Origin: Sphaerolaimus hirsutus
Lineage: Eukaryota; Nematoda; Chromadorea; Monhysterida; Sphaerolaimidae
NCBI GenBank assembly: GCA_964036195.1
Contig: OZ038455.1
Span: 18,307,855 to 18,371,854 of the forward strand
Direction of reading: 5' to 3'
Length of the DNA stretch: 64,000 bases
Made by a program: the position numbers and the translations under genes. Numbering within the stretch: position 1 is the stretch's first letter; each line of letters opens with the position of its first letter. The notes beneath the pieces are model-generated. The model was not told the origin of the DNA. It made no database searches and worked only from the letters and a program-made list of their open reading frames with translations. Positions 25,301-35,648 of this stretch are shown here, in pieces.

Positions 25301-28300
25301 TTTTGGGTCACCGGAAATAACATTCTAAGCTTGATAAAAAAGGAAAAGTCATTTCCTACCACTGCCACAAGCGAAAAGTCCAGCTTTTTGGGTAATATCG
25401 TTTTTGGCGGAGTTGAAATTAGGGCAAGCATTTTTTGGCTGTACAATTTCGTGAAGTGGCAGTATCAATTGATTCAACTTGAATCATGCAAGAGGGGTGT
25501 TCCAAGGAAATACGGTAGTCAAAAAGACAAGGTATACTATACCTGAAGGCATTTCAAATGTTCGTTTTTCCCGCTTTCGCTTTTCACTCCATTCTATGTG
25601 GCATTTTTCACTGGTGTCTGGGATAGGCAACGAATTTTCGTGCAATTACATCAATTAACTTGGATTTGTATCGCAGTAATGCACTTTTCCTCATCACATC
25701 ACCCTTTATATATTTGTAATGGCTTTTTGATGGGTTAAATTGGTGCTGGCATTTCTCCTTCGTTTGATGGCTGGTATTTGAAAAACTGTTTTAAGAATTG
25801 GCTTCCGTCAAATCCAAGCTGAATGCATTATTGTATCGGAAAACTTGCATCTGAACAAACTCTCAGTTGACATGTACAGTGTGTTCCACAAGCTAAATAT
25901 TGAAAGTTCACTTGAAAAATATAGAATAACGCTTACGTCATAAAATCATGTGTTCAAAATTTCAATCTGAAAAGATTACGGTGTTTCGAGCGAGTTTTGC
26001 ACAAACACACAGCTTTGTTTTTAATAAAAACGGCCTGTTCCCATAATTTCCGCCTCCTTTGATGCGAGAAATGTAGGCGCGTGGTGGAGGACCGGTGTTA
26101 TTTAATTTGCACACACAAAATTGTGTTATTACCTATTTTATTAATTAACAACAATACATTTGATCGCACTAAACTCAGGGTGTGGGTGCACGGCGGCGGC
26201 ACAAAGTCAAACTTAAATGTCTTCATTGGCAGTGTGTTAGTTTCTGGGACTGACTGAATGGGTAGCGCCGCCTTTTTCTTTGAATTTTTATTGAGGCCCT
26301 GGCTTCAATTGGCTTTTAAAAACGCATGGTGAAGAGTTGCTATGAGTTGATGGGGGTACTCTTCTTCCACATGCTCTGTAACTTACCCGAGCCATATCAA
26401 CCATCAGCCTATATACATATAATATTTTAATATTTGGAAACTGTTATTAAAGTATTCGTGATAAAAAACACTGCTGTCTAGTGACGGAATCGCGTCATGG
26501 CGCTGGCGCCCTTTAAAAAGAAATTGTGATAAGTGTAACAAGTCTACATCAAAATGGTATTTTTGGCAGAAATTGCCGCTTTGAAGTACTGTCCCGTGGC
26601 TACCGCTACAAACCCCTAAAGTGATTTTCCCTTTTTTCCATGCAATATTAGTTTTACTTTGTCAGTTGATCATGCTTCTTGTGAAGTGGTGAAAAGTGGT
26701 GACGGAAATACGCCATGGCGCTGGCGCCTTTTGAGGGTGACAAAGGACGCCGCGCATTGGCGATTGGCGCCAATTCATGTGGCGCCCATGGACGTTTGCG
26801 CTGGCGCTCTGCTTCGGAATGACGCACTGGCGCCCTCTTTCCGTGGCGCCCAGTCACAAAAGGGCGCTACAATTGTGGAAGCCATAAAACGGCCAGAACC
26901 CATAAAATCACCCAAAAGAAAATTGGCCAAAGTGGAACATATTGAAGTCTGCAGATGAAAGTGGCATTGCAATTGTCAGACACGGGTTATCCCATTCAAA
27001 ATACAACCAGCCCATATATGGATACGGTGCATTTCGAAAACATGAAAATGCGTTACCCAATAGTGAGCTGAGAACTGAGAGCCGGATGTTGCATCAATTT
27101 CCACCTTTTCCATCAATATCAATATTCAACTTTTCTACATGTTTGCGATCGAAGCAAACTTGGAAGGATATTGGAGGAAATCCGGCGTGGCAATATATAC
27201 CTATGGATGGCATTAGAAGTGATCTTGTTGGGAGGTAGATAAATACTTCCTTGTTTTGTTGTCACAAATGGGCGAGTGCGGTGCGCTGTTTAGAGTTGCT
27301 ACTCTAAGCTTTGGTGCCAATCCCGAACACTGTAAAATGCCCTGTAAAATGTCAAATCTCTTGCAAAGTGTCAAACGTCATGGAAAATGCGCACTTTGCA
27401 TGACATTTGACATTTTAAGGGTCTGGGACTGCACCCTGGTATGATCACCAAAAACAGTGGGTGGGTTACCGACCGTGGGTGACAAAAACGCAAACTCTAA
27501 AAATAGGCACCGAAGGATACCCATTTTTATAGGTTCCACGGCAGTTCCACCTATTGCCCTGCGCGGTACCTCACGATGGAAAAAACGTTAAGATTGACAA
27601 CGTTTACGAATTTTTATTTCACCGCTAGAAAAACAGTTAAAAAGCAATTTTTTTTAGAACATTTGTTTATTTTCCAAGTTTTTACAGTATTTTCGGCTGA
27701 ATTTTCGCCAATGGACACTTGAAGTGATCAGAACGACTTGAAGATACCATTTGAATTCTGTATGATTTGGCGATTTTGAAAGAGCGCCAGTGACGCCATT
27801 GCCCATTCCCATGTGGCGGCACACGTTGGTGCCCTCAAATGGCGCCGGCATGGTGTTGCCATTAAATCACAAGTGTCGGTGCAATGCAGTGCTTCAAATC
27901 GCTTCGACTAACTTAATGTTCTTTGTCGTTATTGCCAATTTCGGCAATTTCTTCATTAATATTCAACTCTTTGTCACTATTCAATATAGTCCATCGACTT
28001 GTCTCTTTGTACACTTCGTATTTACACTTGATTTCCAAAGTACCCCACCCATAATAGTTCATCACCCTGTGAAATGTCATACAAGTAATTTTAAAAACTC
28101 ATTTCATACTAAATCTAAAAATTTCAAATCTAAAATGTCAAACTCTTCAATCCATTTGACATATTCCATGAGTTTTTACACTTTGCACGACATGTCAGTG
28201 TTTTGGCGGGCTGGATGCGTGTGACGTGGCCTTTGTGAAGACACTTCCACACACCTCCACACGCTTCACGATAATTAAGGTCAACTTTCTTCCACACACT

Positions 28301-29259
28301 TCACCTATCACCAAGATGGCCGAAATTCGTGAAGTGAAGTGTCTCGGGGCGCCGTGAAGCGTCTGTAAACACAGTGAAGTGTCTTCACACCGACATCGCC
28401 CGCGTGTCTGCGTGTCCGCATGAAGCCACTTCACGACATTACATATCGCATCTAGGTATTTTACCGTGACTAGCGTTCCAAAAATCGCTGGGAGATTTAT
28501 ATTTAAAAATATATACCATATTTGCTTGAATAATTCCCCCCTCGAATAATCCCCCCTTGTGCGACGAGTGAGGAAATAATAATTCCCCCTCGAATAATCC
28601 CCCCTTTAAAGATGTGATTAATTTGTTATACCTAATTTTAACAAAAATGACACGTTATTGTGTATTTATAAGGCATATTTCGTGAAATGAGTTGATGGAA
28701 ACATGCTTGAAAATTTTGACGAATAATAATTCCCCCCTTGAATACCCCCCCCCTCGAATAGTTCCCCCCTCAAAAATGTCTGACAAAATAATAATCCCCG
28801 AGGGGGATTATTCATACAAATACGGTAATTAAATATAAAAAAATCTCTTCGTTAATGGTATTTTCTCCAGTTTTTTTCCCAGAGAGATTCAATTATTTTT
28901 TATTTATGAGAAAACAATAAAATTAAATATCTCATTTACATTTTCTCAGTGATTTTTCAGAGAGATTTAATTATATTTTATTTTTGAGTAATTTTCTGAG
29001 ATTATATTTAATTATATTTTTTGAAAATCACCCATTTTTTGGAACGCTCACAGTGACACAACCGGCCACTCAGTTGTCGCACCGGGCGAACATCCGAGCG
29101 CCTCCCTCGCCGGCCGCGGCCACCTCCTGCATCGACGTGGACAAGCGCGGCGTGTGCTCCGTGTACAGGAGGCAGGGATTCTGCACGGCCGACCGGCTGG
29201 GGCTCGTGGGCAAGTACATGCGCAGGTACTGCGCCAGGACTTGCGGTTTCTGCTTGTGA
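13306..29259 (+). CDS. Astacin-type zinc metalloprotease with two C-terminal ShKT domains, secreted, 10 exons
   Basis: Exons: 13306-13404, 14358-14688, 15898-16156, 17974-18110, 21331-21489, 21818-21923, 23308-23438, 23624-23733, 25081-25263, 29074-29259. Phases join throughout into 566 residues; introns are GT-AG, the exon 3 donor (GTCGGT) being weak. Residues 1-33 hold a hydrophobic signal segment. The long propeptide has two aspartate-switch candidates, YRGDL at 137-141 and ISGDI at 172-176. The catalytic domain (about 211-400) starts near [16 protein letters not shown] and shows the full zinc site [13 protein letters not shown] (His295, Glu296, His299, His305) and Met-turn SIMHY (350-354). 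ShKT domains with six cysteines each lie at 435-466 and 524-565, the last ending at the stop. This layout is that of nematode NAS proteases, which act on extracellular matrix, cuticle or gut substrates. All motifs are intact, so it looks functional despite transposons in most introns. A possible poly(A) signal AATAAA lies near 29816, inside later repeats. Confidence 0.9.
14740..15330. repeat. Dispersed ACTC/GAGTA repeat, inverted pair in astacin intron 2
   Basis: Left half carries TTTCCACTCAAAATCATTGA; right half carries TGATTTTGAGTGAAAATTTG, its inverted form, so two members face each other. AAATACGTTTAC and GAGTACTGAGTA motifs lie between. Confidence 0.5.
15417..15609. mobile_element. Harbinger-type MITE in astacin intron 2
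   Basis: Flanked by ATT at 15414-15416 and 15610-15612. TIRs GTGGCCACACAAGCTAGTTT and its near-perfect complement ending AACTAGCTTGTGTGGACAC. The 193-bp element is almost palindromic throughout. It interrupts a worn type A-like G-run remnant (about 15384-15675, GTATTTCGAGGGG on both sides). Confidence 0.75.
16184..16589. mobile_element. Type E TACCGTAT-group MITE in astacin intron 3
   Basis: Left end TATCGTATTTTTTCTTATAG (worn), right end TATTAGAAGAAATACGGTA. TIR units are GCCGTTCTATTGGAGGT repeated. The interior TAATGAAGCTTGAGCAATAT is shared with the copy at 23754-24707. It starts 28 bp after the end of astacin exon 3. Confidence 0.75.
16849..17900. mobile_element. Type C TACCGTAT-group MITE, interrupted by a hAT element
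   Basis: Left end ACCGTATATCCTCGAGTAAC, right end TTCGAGGATATACGGTA at 17900. The interior ATCAATGTGAGTGAACTCTA is shared with 21955-22469. It is split by the hAT element at 17131-17882. A left-end fragment of a second type C copy (GTATATCCTCGAATAAG) lies upstream at about 16671-16790. Confidence 0.7.
17131..17882. mobile_element. hAT non-autonomous element, CARGGACRTA ends
   Basis: Flanked by the perfect 8-bp duplication ATTCGAGG (17123-17130 and 17883-17890). Ends CAAGGACATA and TACGTCCCTG are inverted repeats of hAT type. The core 17246-17455 is a long imperfect foldback (GCAGATGTTGCTTGTGTCC pairs with GGACACAAGAAACATCTGC). A GC-rich block with GGCGCC units lies near 17690-17850. Non-coding. 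Confidence 0.8.
18114..18347. mobile_element. Foldback MITE abutting the exon 4 splice donor
   Basis: About 85-bp arms, nearly perfectly complementary: AGCAGAATACTGGAGCC... at left, ...GGCTCCAGTATTCTGCT at right, with a loop of about 60 bases. Flanked by the 6-bp direct repeat AAGGTG (18108-18113 and 18348-18353). The left AAGGTG spans the astacin exon 4/intron 4 boundary, so the insertion lies three bases inside the intron. Confidence 0.8.
18387..18571. mobile_element. Foldback MITE, CACTCnCAGACCCTG family
   Basis: GCACTCCCAGACCGTGTAAA at left pairs with the complement of CAGGGTCTAGGAGTGGCA at right. The whole 185 bp folds on itself through TGTCAAATGTCATGCAAAGTG and its inverse. Located in astacin intron 4. 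Confidence 0.7.
18616..19753. mobile_element. hAT-like element, TAGCGTTC ends
   Basis: Flanked by the perfect 8-bp duplication AGTGCCGT (18608-18615 and 19754-19761). Ends TAGCGTTCTAAAAATCTC and ATTTTTTGGAACGCTA. Subterminal AATCTCTGGGAGATTTATAT units occur at both ends. The middle contains a dispersed ACTC/GAGTA repeat (about 18773-18985). Non-coding. Confidence 0.8.
19847..21015. mobile_element. hAT element with CAACGATGG ends, interrupted by a type B MITE
   Basis: Flanked by the perfect 8-bp duplication ATTATACT (19839-19846 and 21016-21023). Perfect 9-bp ends CAACGATGG and CCATCGTTG fit hAT termini. The inner ends are built of ACACAGAAACACGGAAACTC-like units and AAAACTCAAAACAC repeats. 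The type B MITE 20213-20549 is nested in it. Located in astacin intron 4. Confidence 0.8.
20213..20549. mobile_element. Type B MITE nested in a hAT element
   Basis: Worn left end TACCTAATTACCTTGTATTA and right end GGGTATTTCGAGGTAATATG then GTA. The interior GTACATCATGTATCCAATGT and CTACACATAGACTGTACT is the inverted counterpart of the copy at 1-317. Confidence 0.7.
21955..22469. mobile_element. Type C MITE in astacin intron 6
   Basis: Left end TACCGTAAATATATCCTCG, right end TTCGAGGATATACAGT. Units AGTTATTCGAGGGGG repeat at both ends. Starts about 30 bp after the donor of exon 6. Confidence 0.7.
22679..23121. mobile_element. Type A MITE in astacin intron 6
   Basis: Left end TGCCGTATTTCCTCGAAATA, right end TATTTCGAGGAAATACGGTA. 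The interior includes CTAATATTAGTATGTAAATA and GTTCTGCACTACGCAGAACA, shared with 32569-32996 in the opposite orientation. Contains several runs of eight or more G. Confidence 0.8.
23754..24707. mobile_element. Type E MITE interrupted by a TATGCATCTAGG repeat element
   Basis: Left end ACCATATTTCTACTAATAGA, right end TCTATAAGAAGAAATACA, both worn. GCCGTTCTATTGAAGGTGCC units lie at the right. The middle, about 23895-24480, is a separate insertion with inverted GATTATGCATCTAGGTATA / TAGATGCATAATCGGT units at its two ends. Located in astacin intron 8. Confidence 0.6.
25264..28470. other. Left part of astacin intron 9: remnants only
   Basis: Holds a type A right-end remnant (AAGGAAATACGGTA ending 25517), GGCGCC-family hAT fragments (26479-26520 starting TAGTGACGGAAT; 26696-26870; 27788-27850), a foldback MITE at 27313-27435, and a run of GAAGTGTCTTCAC-like units at 28230-28430. 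No exon compatible in phase with the flanking astacin exons was found. Confidence 0.4.
27313..27435. mobile_element. Foldback MITE, CACTCnCAGACCCTG family, short copy
   Basis: GGTGCCAATCCCGAACACTG at left and GGGTCTGGGACTGCACC at right are inverted. The body is CCTGTAAAATGTCAAATCTC and its complement. In astacin intron 9. Confidence 0.6.
28471..29049. mobile_element. hAT-like element, TAGCGTTCC ends, next to astacin exon 10
   Basis: Ends TAGCGTTCCAAAAATCGC and TTTTTTGGAACGCTC. Flanking 8-mers ACCGTGAC (28463-28470) and ACAGTGAC (29050-29057) match at seven of eight bases. It is split by a type D MITE at 28514-28827. Its right end is only 24 bp before the start of astacin exon 10. Confidence 0.7.
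28514..28827. mobile_element. Type D MITE nested in a hAT-like element
   Basis: Left end TACCATATTTGCTTGAATAA, right end ATTCATACAAATACGGTA. Repeated unit CTCGAATAATCCCCCC. Flanking AAATATA/ATTAAATATA sequence belongs to the host hAT-like element. Confidence 0.7.
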
Positions 29260-29322
29260 ATTGGGTGGATGGATTTTTAGGTACCTTGTGTTTGTGTGAT
29301 CGTGACTTGTCGATGTTTCGTG

Positions 29323-29720
29323 TTATCGTGTTTACTTGAATAATCCCCCCCCCCCGTCAGACGAGTGGGGAAAAATAATTCATCCATTTCAATAATCCTC
29401 GCAATGATGGAACAAAATACTGCACATACTGGCTTTAAAAAATAATTGATGAAGACAGATTAAGCAAAAGAGCGGTCTGGTTTGATTCGTCGAATTCAAA
29501 TGCAGCACGTCCGGTGTGCAAAGATGGAACGGAATGTGCACTAAACAACGGCGACAGGAGGTAGTTACATGTCCATGACGCGTGTCATGTGATAAAAACA
29601 TGCTTGAAAATTTGGCGAAAAAATTCCGCCGCTTGAATAATCCCTCCCCTTTGAATAGCCCACCCCAAACGTCAGACGAAAAACTATTTTCCCAGGGGAA
29701 TTATTTGGGTAAATACGGTA
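29323..29720. mobile_element. Type D MITE downstream of the astacin stop codon
   Basis: Worn left end TATCGTGTTTACTTGAATAA, right end ATTATTTGGGTAAATACGGTA with one extra base. Unit CTTGAATAATCCC. It begins 64 bp after the astacin stop and so may lie within the 3' untranslated region. Confidence 0.65.
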
Positions 29721-29897
29721 ATTTTTCGGTATGGAACGGTCCAATGAAGGATGCATCAATGATAAATGAGCAATTGACATTGATTCAAGGAAAGATGACT
29801 TATTATAATTAATTCTAATAAAAAGATCGTGATGCAATTTTTTAAAAATAATTTACACGCAATTCGAATTCTAGGCGAATTTACACGTTTTTGAATC

Positions 29898-31193
29898 TAC
29901 CGTATTTTCTCGAAATACCCCCTTGAATTGACCCCCCCCCCCCTCGAAGTACCCCCAGGCAGTGACGAAAAATGTGGCGGTGACGCAGTGATTGTCACCG
30001 CCTGCTTTTGGGATGTCACTGCCACAAAATGAGATGTCTTCGCGATGACAATCACCGCCAGATTCATTGATTAGTGGTTCTGTGCAACAAAAATAATTTT
30101 TTTCTGGGGGTCATTCCATAGTAGATGCATTAGGCAGCGTGCATTCCGAAATAAGCATTCGGCTCACAAAAAAATGTGTTCTCGGGGCTGGGCCAGGCGA
30201 AACCCGCTGCACGTAGCACCCGCCTAAATTCAAATATTTGAAATACCTAGTACGTCACGTTTGCGTACACATTTGCATGAATAAAGTGAGCATTGATCAA
30301 GTGAGTGTAGAAGCCGTTCAGTCGATGCCTTTTGGATTTTGCTTTGCACTCTGCTTTCGCAATGCATTTTTGTGAAGAATATATTTTATGCTTAGATGTT
30401 CGGCATTTTGTAACACTATTGATAAACACTACAGGAAAGTGTTTTAATTTAAGTAATTTTTCTCAAATGACTTCAAATTTTGAAAAATTTCAAGTATGCT
30501 TTTCAAATCGAGTTTCCAACTCAATTTGAAAAATTCCAAAATTTAGAAAAATTTTCAAGTTTCGTTACTTTTTACCCAGTTTTTACCCACCTTCAAAACC
30601 ACTATTGTGCCATGCCTATTATTGCTATTATTGCCCATTTTTAGACTATTGTGCATATATACCTATTTATGTGCTTATATACCTATTTTAGTCATTTTCA
30701 CCTATTTTTAGCGATTTTTCTCACTTTTTCTCATTCTATGACTTAAAAAAGACTATTTATTGTCACCGCCTCTAGAATACCTGTCACTCACTGTCACTGC
30801 CAGAATTTTTTGGAACATTTTTCGTCTATGCCCCCAGGTGTTTTCGAGCTGAGGAAACCCTACCCCCTCGAAATACCCCCGTCTGGAATGATGTACATCA
30901 TGTATACAATGTACATGATGTATACAATGTACATGATGTATTTATTGATGCCAGTTTGCATCGCAGATACTCATATATACCTCAATATGTTACGCTAAAT
31001 TGTGTAGAGATGTGCGTTTATTTCTCCAGTAATACAGTTTTTGGTCACTTTTATTACCGGTTTCGGGTATGTAAATGACAATCTTTTCTAGAAATTTCGC
31101 GAAAATTTCTGACAAAATAATCACCCCCTCCCCCCCCAAAATTTCTACTCTGAAAAAATAAACCCCCTGGGGGTATTTCGAGGAAATACGGTA
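29898..31193. mobile_element. Type A/B MITE split by a hAT element
   Basis: Left end TACCGTATTTTCTCGAAATA at 29898, right end TATTTCGAGGAAATACGGTA at 31193. The interior GATGTACATCATGTATACAA is of type B kind. The hAT element at 29960-30830 separates the two parts. Confidence 0.7.
29960..30830. mobile_element. hAT non-autonomous element, CAGTGACGAAAAATG ends
   Basis: Flanked by the perfect 8-bp duplication CCCCCAGG (29952-29959 and 30831-30838), taken from the host MITE. Ends CAGTGACGAAAAATG and CATTTTTCGTCTATG are inverted repeats with two mismatches. Inside are GTCACCGCC/GGCGGTGAC palindromes and a dispersed ACTC/GAGTA-type segment (30540-30765). Non-coding. Confidence 0.8.
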
Positions 31194-31509
31194 ACTTGAC
31201 CACATTTTTATACAGCGACTCACTCGAGTTTACATCAGAGTTGTTAGAATTACTGAAACTTTTCAAAAGTATATGTAAACGTAAAGTACTTTTTTTACTC
31301 GTACTAATGCGTAAATGTGAGTACTTTTATTGTGAGTGTAGAAACAAGTACTTTTCTTCATAGAATATGTAAAAGTTGGCACTTTTTCATGTGTACTACA
31401 CAACGTATTTCAGCTATAAGAAAATGATTGATAAAATAGTTTCCAAGGTCTTTTTATTCTAGGAAATAAAAATCGTCACTCTCCCGACTTGTTTCCACGG
31501 GTCAGGCCT

Positions 31510-31951
31510 CCTACGCACAAATGCCTGGTACGCACAAACACCCGGTACGCACAAAATTGTGCCCGCCACGCACATCTGCCCGGTAACTTACATGGCTGAT
31601 GATCTTTGCGTACCGGACAGATGGTCACTAATGTTATTGCACAGCTTTTTTCACTTCACTGATATCTGAAAATCACTTGAAAAATTGTCAAGTGAAAAAA
31701 ACAGTCAAAAATAGCCATTATCCACCGTTTTTTCACTTGACACTTTTTCAAGTGATGTTCAAATATGTGTGAAGTGACAAAAAGTGAACTAATGTCATTG
31801 CGCAACTTTTTTTCACTTCACTCACAAGTGTGAAGTGAAAAACATGGTCAAAATGTAATGTAATGTCATTTCGTACCGGGCAGATGTGCGTGGCGGGCAC
31901 AATTTTGTGCGTACCGGGCATTTGTGCGTACCAGGCATTTGTGCATACAAG
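31510..31951. mobile_element. Long-TIR element, ACGCACAAATGCC family
   Basis: About 75-bp inverted ends: ACGCACAAAATTGTGCCCGC and CCACGCACATCTGCCCGGTA at left, with complements GCGGGCACAATTTTGTGCGT and TACCGGGCAGATGTGCGTGG at right. Each arm itself repeats GGTACGCACAAA. The core holds CAAGTGAAAAA / TTTTTCACTTG inverted motifs. Target duplication not resolved. Confidence 0.6.
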
Positions 31952-32568
31952 TGCACCGCCGTTTCCACTTCTATTGTCTCCGCAGCATAGGCGGCGTAAG
32001 TGCTTGGATGCTTGTGTATGTCACGAGTGGAATTTTTGGTGTCACAAGCAGAAATTTCACTGTCACATTGTGACATTCACAAACATGTATTGTACTAACG
32101 AGAGTGAAAGCTGAAAATTAGCTCAAAATCTGTAAAATTTGCTCCATGTTGCAAAATGTTCACCTTTCAAATCACTATTCCCATCTATACACATGGTTAT
32201 ATACATATTTTTAGCCAATTTTATTTATATTAATAGCGATTTCGATATTTTTGGCTGGCTGCCAACTTCACATAAGGGCTCCAAGGAAAATGTTTCAGAA
32301 AGTGAAGTTTTGGCTAATGTGAATGTTAAATACATACAAGTACAAATTGGGACGTTGTGCGGCTGTGCCGCCTATGATCCGCAGCCATTTTGATCTTGTT
32401 GCAATTTTTTACAGGCACTACCCCCCTGTATCTCTAATATTCAACGGACCCATTTCTGTAAATACATACCAGTGTAGTCACTTTATAAATCTGTCCCACA
32501 CTTTATTTTCTGAAATACATTTTCGCGTACGTGTATTTTTTGAGTAAAGTAAAGTATTTACCGTATTT

Positions 32569-32996
32569 CCTCGAAATACCCCCCCCCCTTGAAATACCCC
32601 CCCCCCTCTCGAGACCACTATGAAACAATCACCCCCTCCCTCGAAATACCCCACCCCAAATTGAGTGTAAAGAGAACGTACATGACAAATACGGCAGTTT
32701 ATGTTCTGCGTAGTGCAGAACACACGTTATAACAATGTCGGAATCACGTTAGAACAGTGTTTATACCATCTACGTACTAATATTAGTCTACAGAACCTTA
32801 TAAATGGCAGTTTTTGTTGCATTTTTCGACGTCTGCGTACGTTTCAGACGACAATTTCGTACTTGGTTTTCAAAAATTTTCTTGTGAAATAATAACCCCC
32901 CCCCCTCGAAATACCCCCCCCTCGTTTAACCCCCCCCCTCTCGGGACCACTATGAAACAATCACCCCCCCGGGGGGTATTTCGAGGAAATACGGTA
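32569..32996. mobile_element. Type A MITE, complete
   Basis: Left end TACCGTATTTCCTCGAAATA, right end TATTTCGAGGAAATACGGTA, TA at both ends, 428 bp. One of the best-preserved copies; useful as a family reference. Confidence 0.85.
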
Positions 32997-33561
32997 CCTA
33001 ATTTAACAATTTAATTAGTTTACATAAAGAATCGGAACATAGAGTTTACATAGAGAATGATTAATATCGGATTGTGTTTGTGGGTGTGAATTGACGTGTA
33101 TGATGCTCTTCTCACAAAATGAAACCGGCGCCTTCATTTCCTTTTGAAGACAAATACCTATCATAATTAATTATGGTTTGATTTGACTTGGGAAACCTGC
33201 GTTTTCTACGCCAAACAACGGCTGTTGGGAAAGAAAAGTGTACCTATGTACCTTAAATATAAATATTTAAGTGTCTAAACAGTTTATATTCCTGGACGCG
33301 TGGTTTGTAACAATGGCAAACCCTCTTGAAAAAAGTATTTTCAAGTGTGTTTTTTTCAGAACGAATTATCGAATTTCGAATTTTTTCTGAATTGTTTTTC
33401 GAATTTTCAACTTACAGCTTTCCGAACTGTTACCGCAGTGACATTTGCACATATTTTGTTGCTGCCACTTCTATAGATCCATGTGAATATGTTTTTGAAG
33501 CTTTTTATATTCCTTTTTTGCATTGTTGTTAAAATACTGGTGTTTTTGGAAAATTTAAATG

Positions 33562-34009
33562 TACCGTATTTCTTCAATCATATTGACCGCCAATGTATTG
33601 TTTCACAAGCGGTTTTGGGGGGTCAATGTAAACGAGCACGGCAATGTATTCGAGCACGGCAATATATTTTTCAGATAGTATTCATCATTTAAGTGCATTT
33701 AGTGACAATCATTGTAAATTTAGTATATTTTAGTAAATTAAGTGCAAATCATTGTAAATTTGTGACATACGCTGCACAATACCGTATGAGTAGATAGCGA
33801 AAGCAAAACATAGCTAGGCAGAACAGACGGTGTGCATATGTATGGCGGCGAACATCAAGACATGCATCAGATCATGCAACGTCAATTTTGTTCATACGGC
33901 AATGTATTCGAGCACGGCAAAGTATTTTTCAGATGCTCTTTAGACCCGCCAAAGTATTCGAGCAAGCCAATGTAATCGAACACGTCAATAAAATCGAAGA
34001 AATACGGTA
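33562..34009. mobile_element. Type G TACCGTAT-group MITE
   Basis: Left end TACCGTATTTCTTCAATCAT, right end AATCGAAGAAATACGGTA, TA at both ends. Inner units are AATGTATTCGAGCACGGC and relatives, in direct copies at the left and right. 448 bp, no poly-G runs, otherwise built like types A-E. Confidence 0.75.
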
Positions 34010-35463
34010 AATACCTTTTCAAATTTTGCAGTACAAATACTAAAACAGAAGGTTTTTTTCTTCAAAATACCTGGGAAAACGTAAAATAAAACGTAAACAT
34101 AAAAATTTCAGAACCGAACGGAAAAACGGAATCAGAACCGGTTGACAATTGGATTGTTGTCAACTACTGTGTGTAGGTCCGTTCTGCAAGTGTGGTCAAT
34201 TCCCACTGTACCAATTCCGCAAGTGGTGAACTAAAAACACTTGATAAGTGAGAAGTAATTCCAAGTTGGATGGCAGGTAAAAGTGAAAGAAAATTAACTT
34301 ATAAGTGACAAGTTAAATGGCAAGTTAAAAGATAAATGGCAAGTCACAAGAGAACACTAAAAACGTTTTGGCTTTTTTACTTGCATTTCACTTCTCACTT
34401 ATAACTTTACTTTTCTTTCAACTTTTTACTTCTCACTTACAAGTTCGCGTTTTGGTTCTCCACTTGCCAAATTGGCACCCTCTTAACATAAAATCATGTT
34501 GAACTCATCATAATACACTACATTTGTTGAACAATACGGTTCCGTGTTCCATATACCTAGCATATTTTTTACGTTTTCTCTAGTACCCAGGTGCCTGAAA
34601 AACGCAACAAAACATAATGGTAGTTTTGGAAAGCATAAACATAAACGTAAATATAAATACCCGAATGACCGGGTATTTTGGGTAAACGTAAATATGTTTT
34701 TTCAACACTGCTTTTTCATGCCTTTTGAACCAAAAATGCCAAAAAAAAATCGAAAATTCAAAACGTTTTCAAATTTTTCTAGAAAACAATCGATTTTTTA
34801 AGTGTTTTTTTTCTGAGGGTAAAAAAAAACTCGGAATTACAAAAAAAACTAGATAATTCTATAACATTTTCGAATTTTCAAATGTTTATTTGCCATCGTT
34901 AGTGGTTTGATACGGTTTTGTGTGCTTTAAAGGGCTTTTTTCTCGATTCAAGTCAGTAACTTTTTTTTCATATTTCAGTGAGCTATGGTAAACACACACC
35001 AGGGGAAAAATTAGAAGAGAAATGTGTAAAATATAATCCGCAGACTAAGCACTTCACATGGAAATCTAACAAATCCTATTCATTTCAAAAACGAACCATA
35101 ATTTTTGTGAACAATGTGCTAAAAGGCATACAAATTTAGTTTTTTTAATTTCAAATTTTTCTTGGAATACTTTTTGAATTTTTGAATTTTCCGACCAGAT
35201 TGTAATTTCGAATTTTTGGGTTAATTTAGAATGCATCTAAATGTTTTACAGCTTTCAAACTGTTGTCGCAGTTCGCAGGTACATTCGCCTGGTCGTGTTT
35301 CTCGCAATGAATAAATTTCAATCGCGTTTCCGCATTTCCGAATTTGGAATCAGAAAATTAGAAAACGTTTTTGGATCTTTGCCATCTGTTTGATATCGTT
35401 AGTCCGGAGGAATGGGAGTACAGCGGGCAAAAATAGTCGGTCTGGCAGAAAAAATTATATACC
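34010..35463. other. Intergenic stretch, AT-rich, no gene seen
   Basis: Contains an inverted arrangement of AAGTGAGAAGT / ACTTCTCACTT motifs at 34225-34470 that may be a worn foldback element. No coding exons recognised. Confidence 0.3.
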
Positions 35464-35648
35464 TACCGTATTTCCTCGAAAAAATCCCCCCTCAAAATAA
35501 CCACTATCAATTAATAAACCCCCCTCAAAATACCCTCTTTAATTGAGTGTTAACAGAACGTAAATGACAGAAGCTGCGATTTGTTAACCAGGCTTTACAT
35601 AACACACGTTAAAACGATGACTGTGTTACATTAGAACAGGGTTCATAC
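35464..35648. mobile_element. Type A MITE, left half
   Basis: Starts TACCGTATTTCCTCGAAAAA and shares AGAACGTAAATGACAGAAG and CACACGTTAAAACGATGACT with type A copies, then stops at the TA where a type E element begins (35649). Confidence 0.65.

Noticed and set aside
26942-27238. Open frame of 98 codons with coding-like composition and a possible donor, inside astacin intron 9
   Set aside because: Including it as an exon breaks the phase to exon 10 (it would leave two bases over and no suitable acceptor fits), while exons 9 and 10 join cleanly without it. It adjoins GGCGCC-family remnants and may be transposon-derived.
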